A stretch of DNA of 64,000 nt from Vondammii sp040505895 (GTDB taxonomy: Bacteria > Pseudomonadota > Gammaproteobacteria > Chromatiales > Chromatiaceae). A model generated the notes under the pieces. The model was given only the letters and a program-made list of their open reading frames with translations, made no database searches and was not told the origin of the DNA. The number at the start of each line of letters is the position of its first letter. Position 1 is the stretch's first letter. A program made the translations under genes and the position numbers. The stretch is from the NCBI GenBank assembly GCA_040505895.1, contig JBEVXU010000002.1, forward strand, positions 186,001-250,000. The letters run 5' to 3'. Positions 43,058 through 52,370 of the stretch are shown one piece after another.

Positions 43058-43870
43058 TTAAAAGAGCGACGATGAGAGCTCATTGACCGCTGCAAGCATC
43101 TCAGGGTCATCGGTGAGGGCCTGTGCAATGGCCCCACGGCAGGCTGCCACCGGATCAACATCAGAGGTGATCAGTTTCGCTGCATGAACCAGTAAGCGCG
43201 TACTGGCCCCCTCCTCCAAGCCACTGCCCTTTAGATTACGGGTCATGGCGGCAAACTGCACCAGCCGTTGTGCGATGCCAAGCTCAACACTGGACTCTTT
43301 GACCACAATTCGAGCTTCCAGCTCTGCATTCGGGTAATCAAACTCCAGGGCAACAAAACGCTGGCGGGTGCTCTGCTTCAGATCTTTGAGAACACTCTGG
43401 TAACCCGGATTGTAGGAGATCGCCAGAGCAAAATCGGCGGAGGCCTCTACCAGAGTGCCGAGTTTCTCCACCGGCAGGATACGGCGATCATCGGCCAGGG
43501 GATGAATCACCACCATGGTGTCCTTGCGCGCCTCGACAACCTCATCAAGATAACAGATGCCTCCCGCTTTCACCGCCTGGGTGAGGGGGCCGTCGATCCA
43601 GACTGTCTCGCCCCCTTTAACCAGGTAGCGCCCCACCAGATCGGAGGCGGTAAGGTCGTCGTGACAGGAGACGGTGATCAGCGGGCGCTGCAGACGCCAC
43701 GCCATATACTCCATGAAGCGGGTCTTGCCGCAGCCTGTTGGGCCTTTCAGCAGTACCGGCAACTTGTTGCGATAAGCGGCCTCAAAGAGGGTGATCTCAT
43801 CACCGGTGGGCTGGTAGTAGGGCTCACTCTTCACCTTATACTCATCCAGTCGTAGTATTCTGTTCTCCAC
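43058..43870 (-). CDS. cbbQ: RuBisCO activase AAA+ ATPase CbbQ
   Basis: A 270-residue MoxR-class ATPase. Walker A is KGPTGCGKTRF, Walker B ICYLDEVVEAR, sensor 1 ISYNPGYQS, and QSTRQRF carries the arginine finger region. The N-terminus (YKVKSEPYYQPTGDE) is of the CbbQ kind rather than NorQ. The upstream neighbour is not cbbM or cbbLS but a 200-bp gap and a diguanylate cyclase, so RuBisCO must be elsewhere. Confidence 0.85.
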   Translation of the reverse strand: MENRILRLDEYKVKSEPYYQPTGDEITLFEAAYRNKLPVLLKGPTGCGKTRFMEYMAWRLQRPLITVSCHDDLTASDLVGRYLVKGGETVWIDGPLTQAVKAGGICYLDEVVEARKDTMVVIHPLADDRRILPVEKLGTLVEASADFALAISYNPGYQSVLKDLKQSTRQRFVALEFDYPNAELEARIVVKESSVELGIAQRLVQFAAMTRNLKGSGLEEGASTRLLVHAAKLITSDVDPVAACRGAIAQALTDDPEMLAAVNELSSSLF

Positions 43871-44072
43871 AGGGGCTCCTATAGGAAAGTTATCAGTTGG
43901 CAGTTTGCAGTGACCGCGTAAAAATGGTCGGGTAACAGCAGCGTCTTCTCGTGCTTCACAACGTGAGGCGATAGTTAGTCTGATATTTCACTGTGAAGTT
44001 TACAACATGGGAACTTTAGGGTTTGTGTCTAGGAACTGCCAAACAAGCCATGAGGGTCCATCACATGATCTA

Positions 44073-46430
44073 TTACTCTTCACTCAACTCTTTATGGTGT
44101 TCTGCAATAGTCACACAGTTTCGCCCTTGAGCCTTGGATCGGTAAAGTGCCTGATCTGCACGTTTAGCCATTGATTCACGGTCATCTCGCGGACGCCAGA
44201 TGGTCGCACCCAGGCTGGTGGTCATCTGGCCTATCACCGGGAAGGCATAATTTTCAACGGCACTGCGGACGGTTTCAGCCACCACTTCCATTCCTTTTAG
44301 ATCGGCACGTGGCAACATGATAAAGAACTCATCTCCACCCCAGCGGGAGAGCAGATCATATTTACGGATATTGGACTCCACCACCGCCACCAGGCTTTTG
44401 AGAACACGATCTCCAACATCATGACCTAACGAGTCATTCACCCGTTTGAAGTTGTCGAGATCTAGCATGATCAAGCCCAATTGACGACCACCCTGAGCTG
44501 TATTGATAATCTGCTGATCCAGAACCTCTTCAAACTTGGAGCGATTTACAGCACCGGTCAATCGGTCAGTTGTAGCCAGATGTTTAAGCTCCTTATGGTG
44601 CTTTATATGTCGGGTAACATCACGGTGCGACTCTATGATCTGGATCACCTCTCCCTCTTCACTCAGAATCGGCGTTGCATGTATCTCCACATAAAAAGGA
44701 AGCCCCTTTGAGTCAAAATGCTTGTGTACTATGTTGGTAGGCTGTTTACTCTCTAGAATAGTCTGAATTGGACAGGGCTCATCTTCGGAATCACAGGGCT
44801 TATCTGTTTTGTGAGAGAGTTGATAACAGGTCAATCCCTGCAACATTCTCTGGTCTGTCAAATAGGCATCGCAAGCCGCCTGGTTGGCGGAGACAACCTG
44901 ATGATTACTCACATCCAGGACCAGTGTGGGATCTGCAATGGAATCAACCACCTTCTGTATAAAGGCGCGTGACTGTTCCAGCTCCTGTTCCGCCGACTTC
45001 AAGGGGGTGATATCGGTCATATAGGAGTAGAAGCCGACCACCTTGCCCTGTTCGTTACGCTCAACCCGAACAGTGTCGCTGACCCAATGATACTCTCCCC
45101 GCTGATCGACCAGGCGAAAGGGAGATCGACTGAATGTGGTATAGCCCGCCGCAAGCCCGGCCTCCAATTCATTGGTGAGTGCGGCTATATAGGTTGGCTC
45201 GACAATGCTCGCCAATCCAAGCCCCTCCTTGAGAAACTGGTCCTGTGAATAGCCAAAGACCTGTTGCAGATTTCCCGAAACATAGGCCACTGGCCAGCCG
45301 AATTCGTTGCGCCAGCGGAAAATCACTGCCGGACCGACAGCAAAAATATCACGCTCATGTTCGATACGCTGATGGAGTTCACTCAACTTGGCTGTAGTGC
45401 GGTGGCGCTGCTGTATATTCCAGAAAAGAATCATAGCACCCAGGGTCACCAGCAAAACGGTGAAAACTATCATCGGGATAGCAGGCTGCAGGGCCGTCAG
45501 GTGGGCCTCCGACACATCTTCATCCGTCAGCCGATGAACAATCACTGTCGCGCAGTGCCGACAGCTCTCCTGCCCACCCCCTCCTATCATCAGCCAGGAG
45601 AACGTGTACACCTCTCCCAGTTTGGTCTTGATCTGTCCTTGCGATACCCCCTGCATCTGCTGCCAAACCGCTACCTGCTGCATGGAGAATTGATCCTGCG
45701 CCCTACCTTTGAACATAAATCCCCAGGATTGATCCGCCCTGAAGCTGACCAGGTATTCACCGTTACTATTCAGCATCGCAGTTCTGCCGGGCAGCATACT
45801 GTTAAGTCTACCCAGGTGCCTCAGCAAGGTATTGCCCAGGTAGTTCAAAATGACCACACCCCCTTTTTCACCACGACTATCAGCAGCCGGCATAGCAAAG
45901 CGAATCATCGGTTTGAAAGGGAGTTCAACCTCCTTATGCTCGATATTGAGATCGAAGGGTGAGACATAGAGCGCTCCGACCGCCTTAATAATACTGTCAG
46001 TGAAATAGTAGCGGTGCCGCTTCGACTGCAGCTGATCATTGGGAACGGCCATCGCTTTGCCACCATCTAGATTAATTCTTATCCTTTCATCCCCTCGACT
46101 ATCGAGAAAGCGTATCTGATCATATCGCTGTTTGCTGGTACTGAAATTTTGATAATTTTGTACCAGTGTATTGTCTGGAGTTTTCTCCCCTTCTTCCGCA
46201 AACTTATCCAAGTAGAGTATCAGTTCCGGCATTGAAGCGAGGTAGCTCAAATCGCTTCGCACATAGGAGAGTTCCGCTTCCATGACAGAGTGTTGGCGTG
46301 CAACGCCTTGCTCGGCTTGTGTGGCTAGGCGGGATGCAACCAGTTGATGTTGTTGATTAAGGAACAACCCAAGCAACGTCGCCATGATAGCGACCAGAAT
46401 AAACAGAAATCCAAGGTATCGTTGCCACAT
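44073..46430 (-). CDS. Membrane Cache-PAS-PAS diguanylate cyclase
   Basis: A 785-residue protein: membrane helix at 5-27, an extracytoplasmic dCache-like sensor to about 320, a second helix (IPMIVFTVLLVTLGAMILFW), two PAS domains (about 365-490 and 500-615) and a GGDEF domain with intact RWGGDEFF (about 715). It should make c-di-GMP in response to an outside signal. A PAS-only sensor gene ends 2 nt upstream, indicating a common operon. Confidence 0.9.
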   Translation of the reverse strand: MWQRYLGFLFILVAIMATLLGLFLNQQHQLVASRLATQAEQGVARQHSVMEAELSYVRSDLSYLASMPELILYLDKFAEEGEKTPDNTLVQNYQNFSTSKQRYDQIRFLDSRGDERIRINLDGGKAMAVPNDQLQSKRHRYYFTDSIIKAVGALYVSPFDLNIEHKEVELPFKPMIRFAMPAADSRGEKGGVVILNYLGNTLLRHLGRLNSMLPGRTAMLNSNGEYLVSFRADQSWGFMFKGRAQDQFSMQQVAVWQQMQGVSQGQIKTKLGEVYTFSWLMIGGGGQESCRHCATVIVHRLTDEDVSEAHLTALQPAIPMIVFTVLLVTLGAMILFWNIQQRHRTTAKLSELHQRIEHERDIFAVGPAVIFRWRNEFGWPVAYVSGNLQQVFGYSQDQFLKEGLGLASIVEPTYIAALTNELEAGLAAGYTTFSRSPFRLVDQRGEYHWVSDTVRVERNEQGKVVGFYSYMTDITPLKSAEQELEQSRAFIQKVVDSIADPTLVLDVSNHQVVSANQAACDAYLTDQRMLQGLTCYQLSHKTDKPCDSEDEPCPIQTILESKQPTNIVHKHFDSKGLPFYVEIHATPILSEEGEVIQIIESHRDVTRHIKHHKELKHLATTDRLTGAVNRSKFEEVLDQQIINTAQGGRQLGLIMLDLDNFKRVNDSLGHDVGDRVLKSLVAVVESNIRKYDLLSRWGGDEFFIMLPRADLKGMEVVAETVRSAVENYAFPVIGQMTTSLGATIWRPRDDRESMAKRADQALYRSKAQGRNCVTIAEHHKELSEE

Positions 46431-46432
46431 AC

Positions 46433-48280
46433 CTAGTGGTCCAACTCCTGCCGGCCATCAGTGGCTTTGGCGCGCTCTCTGAAAACCACTACGGCACCGG
46501 TTATCTGATCCCCTTCGAAGATCGGGGTACTGACATATTCTGTCGCAATACTGCTGCCGTCTTTACACCAGAACAGCTCATCCGTCCCCCTATGTACGAT
46601 ACCGGATAACAGTGCGGCAGTAATGGGACACTCAGACACAGGAAATGGGCTACCATCTGGACGGCTATGGTGCCACATCGAATGGCTGTCATGCCCAATC
46701 AACTCATCCACTTCATAGCCGAGAAGGCTTGCCGCAGCGGGATTAACGAAGCTATGCTTGCCCTCTTTATCCAACCCAAAAATACCGTCACCAGCAATAT
46801 CGAGTATCAGGCTTTTCTGACTTTTTTCAGCCTTGAGTTCATGTTCCAGTGCCTTAAGGTCGGCGATATCATCAAACACCCCGACCAGATATTTGATATT
46901 AAGTTTTTCATCCCGCACCGCACTCAACGTAAACTGTACCCACGTGCTCCCGCCATGGCGGGACTTGATCTGGGTCTGCACCATAAACTGACTGGTGTCA
47001 CCGCGGCGCATCAATTCAAAACGAGCGGTTACGACCGGTAGGCTTTCTGCGTGAAGTAGGTCGGTAACATTGATCCGACGCAGCTCCACTTCACTGTAAC
47101 CACTGATTTGGGAGAGACGGTGATTGGCCTTTATTATCGCACCGGTGGGAGTAGCAAAGACAAAACCCACCGCACCTTGCTGGAACAGAGAACGAAACTG
47201 CTCTTCACTCTCCACCATGGACTCACGTTGACGGTGCAACCGACGGTTAAGTCGAACTACATTTGCAATTAGAGCGCTCTGGGTGATCAGTACCACTAAT
47301 AAGATGAGTATCCAGTACCAGTAACGTTGCAGAACCGACAGCAGGCTGACATCGCTATTACGGTCATAAGGTGACAGATCCATCGCCTTGAGAATATCAT
47401 GTACTTTCTGGTAGTTCTGCGGGATGCTCCAACCACTGATCTTGGCATTAACAGCAGCTTGATCCGTCTCTTTCATCTGCAGCAGTGCCAGCGCCACTTC
47501 GCGAGACAGCTCATCCGTAACATGCTTCAATTCAGAGATAGGCCACTCCGGCACCAACTCGCTACTCAGCAGCAGTGGAAAGCCCTCTCTGTTGCGTCGA
47601 TTAAGAACACGTATTGCAGCGAGGTCGAGTTGACTCTCCTCTGCCATCCGTTCCAGGGTATCGGTACGAACAATCCCCGCATCCACTTTACCTGCCAGCA
47701 CATCCTTTACTACCTGGTCATGGGTACCGGAGAATGTAAGTAGATCCAGGTCACCTATATCCCCCCCACCCTTCTCGATGGCATAGCGCCCAAGAATCCA
47801 GCCTCCCAGGGATGTTTCGTGTACCGCCGCCAACCGCTTGCCATTCAGATCCTGCCAACTACTGATCTTCTTATTGTCAGCACGAACAAACACCACACTA
47901 CCAAACATACTGGAGGACTGGTTGTTGGCGACACGATTCTTCATAGTGAGAATACGCCTAGCGCCATAATGTACTGACAGGTCGACATAGATTGCGGAAT
48001 TGACGATAACAAAATCAATCAAACCGTTGTGGACAACCGGAGGAATCTCATCGAAGTCCAGGGGAACGATCTCGAATTGCCGTTTTGAACTTGTGGCGGT
48101 GAGATAGTCTGCCATTGCCTGCCACTTGACCCGGGCCACCTGTTCACCACGTTTTGCCAAGACGCCTATCCGAACTTTTTGTGGCGGCATGGAGTCGGCG
48201 ATAGAGAGGTGCACTAAACCCAAAGAGATGATTAAAACTGTAAGTGCCCGAAGCGCAAATAGGGCGCGCGAGAAATTCAT
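46433..48280 (-). CDS. PhnD-like binding domain with two PAS domains, no output
   Basis: A 615-residue protein: signal or anchor helix (1-28), a periplasmic PhnD/TtrS-type binding domain (KVRIGVLAKRGEQVARVKWQ to about 305), a membrane helix (YWYWILILLVVLITQSALIA) and two PAS domains (about 365-490 and 490-610). The chain ends at ERAKATDGRQELDH with no kinase, GGDEF or EAL. Such N-terminal parts normally belong to sensor kinases like TtrS. It precedes the diguanylate cyclase by 2 nt, so that protein is a likely partner. Confidence 0.85.
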   Translation of the reverse strand: MNFSRALFALRALTVLIISLGLVHLSIADSMPPQKVRIGVLAKRGEQVARVKWQAMADYLTATSSKRQFEIVPLDFDEIPPVVHNGLIDFVIVNSAIYVDLSVHYGARRILTMKNRVANNQSSSMFGSVVFVRADNKKISSWQDLNGKRLAAVHETSLGGWILGRYAIEKGGGDIGDLDLLTFSGTHDQVVKDVLAGKVDAGIVRTDTLERMAEESQLDLAAIRVLNRRNREGFPLLLSSELVPEWPISELKHVTDELSREVALALLQMKETDQAAVNAKISGWSIPQNYQKVHDILKAMDLSPYDRNSDVSLLSVLQRYWYWILILLVVLITQSALIANVVRLNRRLHRQRESMVESEEQFRSLFQQGAVGFVFATPTGAIIKANHRLSQISGYSEVELRRINVTDLLHAESLPVVTARFELMRRGDTSQFMVQTQIKSRHGGSTWVQFTLSAVRDEKLNIKYLVGVFDDIADLKALEHELKAEKSQKSLILDIAGDGIFGLDKEGKHSFVNPAAASLLGYEVDELIGHDSHSMWHHSRPDGSPFPVSECPITAALLSGIVHRGTDELFWCKDGSSIATEYVSTPIFEGDQITGAVVVFRERAKATDGRQELDH

Positions 48281-48503
48281 CTGGTTCTTTCGATACTCAT
48301 TGAGTTTTTATCCTGAGAATACAATTTTTTCGTATGATCTCTGCCTGCAATTGGCTTAACAGCTCTTCCTCTTCAAAGCAGGGATAGCCCAACTATTAAT
48401 TACGGAAAACCCCCGCATCCTTATAACCTAGATCAATTAAGGTCATCATGCCACCGTACGATAAATCCCAGGCGTATAATTCCTTCTCTTGTGGGCCGGC
48501 CAC

Positions 48504-48536
48504 AAAAAACCCCGAACCAAAAAGACACGGGGTTAT
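48504..48536 (-). terminator. Terminator after purA
   Basis: AACCCCG and CGGGGTT form the stem around a 13-nt loop; on the minus strand TTTTTTG follows. It stands about 40 nt after the purA stop and ends the long operon group from nnr to purA. Confidence 0.85.
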
Positions 48537-48572
48537 TGTTAGCCAAGGCCGACAGATGTCAGTTTAGGGCAC

Positions 48573-49871
48573 CTACTCAGCAAACGGGTGACGCAAGATA
48601 AGTGTCTCTTTACGGTCAGGACCGGTGGAGATGACATCGATGGGAACACCGGTCAACTCCTCAACCTTCCTCAGGTAGCTGCGGGCATTCTCCGGCAAAT
48701 CGTCAATGTTCTTGGTGCCGACGGTACTCTCACTCCAACCCGGCATCTCGGTATAGACTGGCTCACACTTCTCAAAACCGTCTGCACCTACGGGCGGAGC
48801 ATCAACCTCTTTTCCGTCCAGCATATAGGAGGTGCAGATCTTCAGTGTCTCCATACCATCCAGTACGTCCAGCTTGGTAATACAGATGCCGGTGACACTG
48901 TTGAGATCCAGTGAGCGGCGCAATGAAACAGCATCAAGCCAGCCACAGCGGCGCTGACGACCAGTGGTGGCACCAAACTCATGCCCTTTTTCACCCAGGT
49001 ACTGACCGGCCTCATCGAACAGCTCGGTGGGGAAAGGTCCGGCACCCACGCGAGTGGTGTAAGCCTTGACAATGCCGAGTATGTAGTCGAGATGACGGGG
49101 GCCAATACCGGAACCGCTGGCTGCGCCACCGGCAGTGGTGTTGGAAGAAGTAACGTAGGGGTAGGTGCCGTGATCAATGTCCAACAGTGCACCTTGAGCA
49201 CCCTCGAACATGATGCTGCGGCCTTCGGCACGCATCTTGTGCAGGGTACCGGTAATATCTTCAGCCAGAGGGGTGAGACGCTCAGCCTGGGCCAGTGCCT
49301 GATCCAGCACCATCTGGTAATCGACGGTCTGGTATTTGTAATAATGCTCCAGTGCGAAGTTATGGTACTCCATCACCTCTCGCAGACGCTCGGTAAAGTG
49401 CTCGGTATCCAGCATCTCACCAAAGCGCAGCCCACGGCGAGACACCTTATCTTCATAGGCGGGACCGATACCACGGCCGGTGGTACCGATGGCCTTTTTA
49501 CCACGGGCGTGCTCACGCGCCTGATCGAGCGCAATGTGGTAAGGCAGAATGAGCGGGCAGGACTCACTGATACCGAGACGACTGGAGACCGGGATACCGC
49601 CCTTCTCCAACATATCCATCTCTTCGAGCAGCGCCTCGGGAGAGAGAACAACGCCATTACCGATGAGGCAGCGGACACCTTCACGCAGGATACCCGAAGG
49701 AATCAGGTGAAGGACGGTCTTCTGACCATCAATTACCAGTGTATGGCCGGCATTGTGTCCACCCTGGAATCGAACCACCGCTTCAGCGCGGTCGGTAAGC
49801 AGGTCAACAATTTTGCCTTTACCTTCATCACCCCATTGGGTGCCGATAACAACAACGTTCTTACCCATCAT
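48573..49871 (-). CDS. purA: Adenylosuccinate synthetase
   Basis: A 432-residue GTP-dependent enzyme turning IMP into adenylosuccinate. It has GTQWGDEGKGK, GGHNAGHT, TTGRGIGPAYEDK and the C-terminal STGPDRKETLIL. A second ATG follows the first directly. It is the last gene of the hfl-hisZ-purA series. Confidence 0.97.
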   Translation of the reverse strand: MMGKNVVVIGTQWGDEGKGKIVDLLTDRAEAVVRFQGGHNAGHTLVIDGQKTVLHLIPSGILREGVRCLIGNGVVLSPEALLEEMDMLEKGGIPVSSRLGISESCPLILPYHIALDQAREHARGKKAIGTTGRGIGPAYEDKVSRRGLRFGEMLDTEHFTERLREVMEYHNFALEHYYKYQTVDYQMVLDQALAQAERLTPLAEDITGTLHKMRAEGRSIMFEGAQGALLDIDHGTYPYVTSSNTTAGGAASGSGIGPRHLDYILGIVKAYTTRVGAGPFPTELFDEAGQYLGEKGHEFGATTGRQRRCGWLDAVSLRRSLDLNSVTGICITKLDVLDGMETLKICTSYMLDGKEVDAPPVGADGFEKCEPVYTEMPGWSESTVGTKNIDDLPENARSYLRKVEELTGVPIDVISTGPDRKETLILRHPFAE

Positions 49872-49916
49872 TTATTCTCTTTAGAATCAAAGTATTCTTT
49901 TGAGCCTTGGCGAAAT

Positions 49917-51104
49917 TCACACCACCACGACAACCCAATCATCACCCTGCTTTTCCAGGATCTCCCCACAACCCATCTCCCTGGGCCCACCTGACTGTCC
50001 AGGCAGTACGTTGATGACACGGCGCCCAAGGCTCCGTAGCTCATCGATTTTATTGCGCAATGCCGGATCTTCCAACAGGGGCGCTAAGATACCTGTTACC
50101 TGCTTATCATCCTCGACGGTGCGCAACTGGAAAAGCTGTTTCAAATCGGCACTGAAGCCACAGGCTGGGCGCGCCCGGCCGAATACATGGCCAATATCAT
50201 CATAACGACCACCGCGCGCTACCTCTTCGCCCACACCGGGCACAAAGGCGGCAAATACCACGCCGGTGTGATAGTGGTAACCACGCAATTCAGCCAGATC
50301 GTAATGAACCGGCAACTCAGGGCGTCGCTCAGCGAGGAGTGACGACAGCCGTTCCAACTGTTCCAGCGCAGATATTACATCTTCATTGGCATCCGCCAAA
50401 ACTTCTCTTGCTCGGATCAGCGCATCATCACCACTCAGATGGGGCAATTCCACCAGCATCCGTCGCATGTTCTCAGTAATATCAAATTCGCTCAGCAGCG
50501 ATTCGATCTCCGGTACCGCCTTGCGCTGCAGCGTATCGAACAGCGCATGCTCCTGCTGTTTGTCCAGTCCGGCCTGACGACTCAAACCACGGAAGATGCC
50601 GACATGACCCAGATCCATGTAGAGATTCTCAAGGCCCGACTGCTGCAGTGTCTGGATCATCAGGGAGATGATCTCATGGTCACTCTCGACACCGGCATGG
50701 CCATACAACTCCCCACCAACCTGAAGTGGTGAGCGGGAACCAGAGAAACCGCTGCTGCGGGTATTGAGAACGCTACCAAGGTAACAGAGTCGGGTCGGTG
50801 TTGTATGCCGTAGCTGGTGAGCATCAATCCGAGCCGCTTGCGGGGTGATGTCTGCACGAATACCCATAGTCCGGCCACTGATCTGGTCCGTAACTTTGAA
50901 GGTGCGCAGATCAAGATCACCACCGGTACCGGTAAGCAGCGATTCCAGATACTCAATGAGCGGGGGCATCACCAATTCGTAGCCCCAGCTATGGAAGAGA
51001 TCGAGCAGTTCTCGACGCATTTTCTCAAGTGTCTGGGCTTGGGGAGGCAGTACCTCAGCAATCCCCTCTGGCAACAGCCAGTGCTCTGTTTTATTCATTT
51101 TCAT
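49917..51104 (-). CDS. hisZ: ATP phosphoribosyltransferase regulatory subunit
   Basis: A 395-residue HisRS-like protein without tRNA synthetase activity. It has LLPEGIAEVLPPQAQTLEKM, FKVTDQISGRTMGIRADITP and ARGGRYDDIGHVFGRARPAC. HisZ activates the short form of HisG, so this genome should encode a short HisG elsewhere. The ATG overlaps the yjeT stop (TGATG). Confidence 0.92.
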   Translation of the reverse strand: MKMNKTEHWLLPEGIAEVLPPQAQTLEKMRRELLDLFHSWGYELVMPPLIEYLESLLTGTGGDLDLRTFKVTDQISGRTMGIRADITPQAARIDAHQLRHTTPTRLCYLGSVLNTRSSGFSGSRSPLQVGGELYGHAGVESDHEIISLMIQTLQQSGLENLYMDLGHVGIFRGLSRQAGLDKQQEHALFDTLQRKAVPEIESLLSEFDITENMRRMLVELPHLSGDDALIRAREVLADANEDVISALEQLERLSSLLAERRPELPVHYDLAELRGYHYHTGVVFAAFVPGVGEEVARGGRYDDIGHVFGRARPACGFSADLKQLFQLRTVEDDKQVTGILAPLLEDPALRNKIDELRSLGRRVINVLPGQSGGPREMGCGEILEKQGDDWVVVVV

Positions 51105-51289
51105 CAATTCACAAGATAGAGAGTGACAACACCCAGCACCATGCTCACAAAACCACCGACACGCAGACTATGATCGTCCATTTTAGCCGCTGTCATCATC
51201 ATTTTCCGCATGCCGTTAGGGCTAAGGAAAGGTAGAAAACCTTCAATTACCATTAGCAGAGCAAATGCAATTAGCAGTTCGTGCCACAT
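51104..51289 (-). CDS. yjeT: DUF2065 (YjeT-like) small membrane protein
   Basis: A 61-residue protein with two helices (LLIAFALLMVIEGFLPFLSP and VGGFVSMVLGVVTLYLVN) separated by a short basic/Met-rich loop. It is normally found between hflC and the hisZ/purA genes in gammaproteobacteria. Function is unknown. The start MWHELL is chosen over an ATG four codons earlier. Confidence 0.85.
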   Translation of the reverse strand: MWHELLIAFALLMVIEGFLPFLSPNGMRKMMMTAAKMDDHSLRVGGFVSMVLGVVTLYLVN

Positions 51290-51497
51290 AATCCTGTCCA
51301 AAAAAAAGCCGGGATAGCATACCCAGCGTGTTTATGAAGTCTCTGAGGACAGACCGCTTATTGTCGCATCCCTAATATAGATTGTCTATTTCAAAACCCG
51401 GTTTTACCAAGTTGAGCTTACGTCCAGGCGGACGCGGGTCTGTGAGCAGATCGCAACCAGCACCCCACCCCGGAGAAGAGACCGGAGTGGGGTACGA

Positions 51498-52370
51498 TTA
51501 CTGACGACCTTCCTGATTCTTGAAATACTGGAAGAACTCAGAGTCCGGCTCCAACACCATCATATCGCCACCTTGGCTGAAGACCTTTTTGTAGGCGGTC
51601 AGGCTGCGATAAAATGCATAAAACTCGCGATCTTGATTGTAGGCGGCGGCATAGACCGCAGTCGATTTTGCATCGCCCTCACCCCTTAACTCCTCCGCTG
51701 TCTTGTACGCATCTGCAAGGATAACAATACGTTGGCGATCGGCATCGGCACGAATTTTTTCTGCAATCTCAGAACCTTGGGCACGCAGCTCGGAAGCCAC
51801 ACGCTCACGCTCGGCACGCATACGATCATAAACCGAACCACTCACCTCCTGAGGCAAGTCGATTTTCTTTACCCGCACATCAAGGATCTCAACACCTAGT
51901 TCCCCCGCCTTTTCATCGGAATCCTTTGTCAGCAGGGCCATGATCTCCGAGCGTTCACCCGAGACCACTTCCTTAATGGTGCGCTTACCAAACTCATCAC
52001 GCAGGCTGGTATTGATACGCTCTGCCAGCAGTCGGCCTGTGGTGTTCGGGTTACCGCCGGTAGAACGATAGTACTGAGCTACATCGGCAATACGCCACTT
52101 GGCGAAGGAGTCAACAATCACGTCCTTCTTCTCGATCGTCAGGAAGCGTTCAGGACGGGTATCGAGTGTCTGGATACGGCCATCGAACTTCTTCACGTCG
52201 TGAATAATCGGCACTCTCCAGTGTAAACCCGGAGCATAATCAGCATCGACAATCTCACCCAGTCTGAGTTTCAGTGCCAGTTCCCACTGGTTGACGATAA
52301 ACAGTGAAGAGAGGCCGAAGGCGGCCGCCAGAACGATTAGGACCCCGGTAAACGTACTTTTCCCGCTCAT
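51498..52370 (-). CDS. hflC: FtsH protease modulator HflC
   Basis: A 290-residue SPFH/prohibitin protein. One N-terminal helix (FTGVLIVLAAAFGLSSLFIV) is followed by the SPFH domain (LRLGEIVDADYAPGLHWRVP) and a coiled coil (DRMRAERERVASELRAQGSE). With HflK it forms a periplasmic cage around FtsH. It overlaps hflK by 1 nt. Confidence 0.95.
   Translation of the reverse strand: MSGKSTFTGVLIVLAAAFGLSSLFIVNQWELALKLRLGEIVDADYAPGLHWRVPIIHDVKKFDGRIQTLDTRPERFLTIEKKDVIVDSFAKWRIADVAQYYRSTGGNPNTTGRLLAERINTSLRDEFGKRTIKEVVSGERSEIMALLTKDSDEKAGELGVEILDVRVKKIDLPQEVSGSVYDRMRAERERVASELRAQGSEIAEKIRADADRQRIVILADAYKTAEELRGEGDAKSTAVYAAAYNQDREFYAFYRSLTAYKKVFSQGGDMMVLEPDSEFFQYFKNQEGRQ

Noticed and set aside
40928..43870. 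Reading the pair as norQ-norD of denitrification
   Set aside because: The families are related, but there is no norCB nearby and the CbbQ N-terminus (YKVKSEPYY) and length fit CbbQ better. Some doubt remains.
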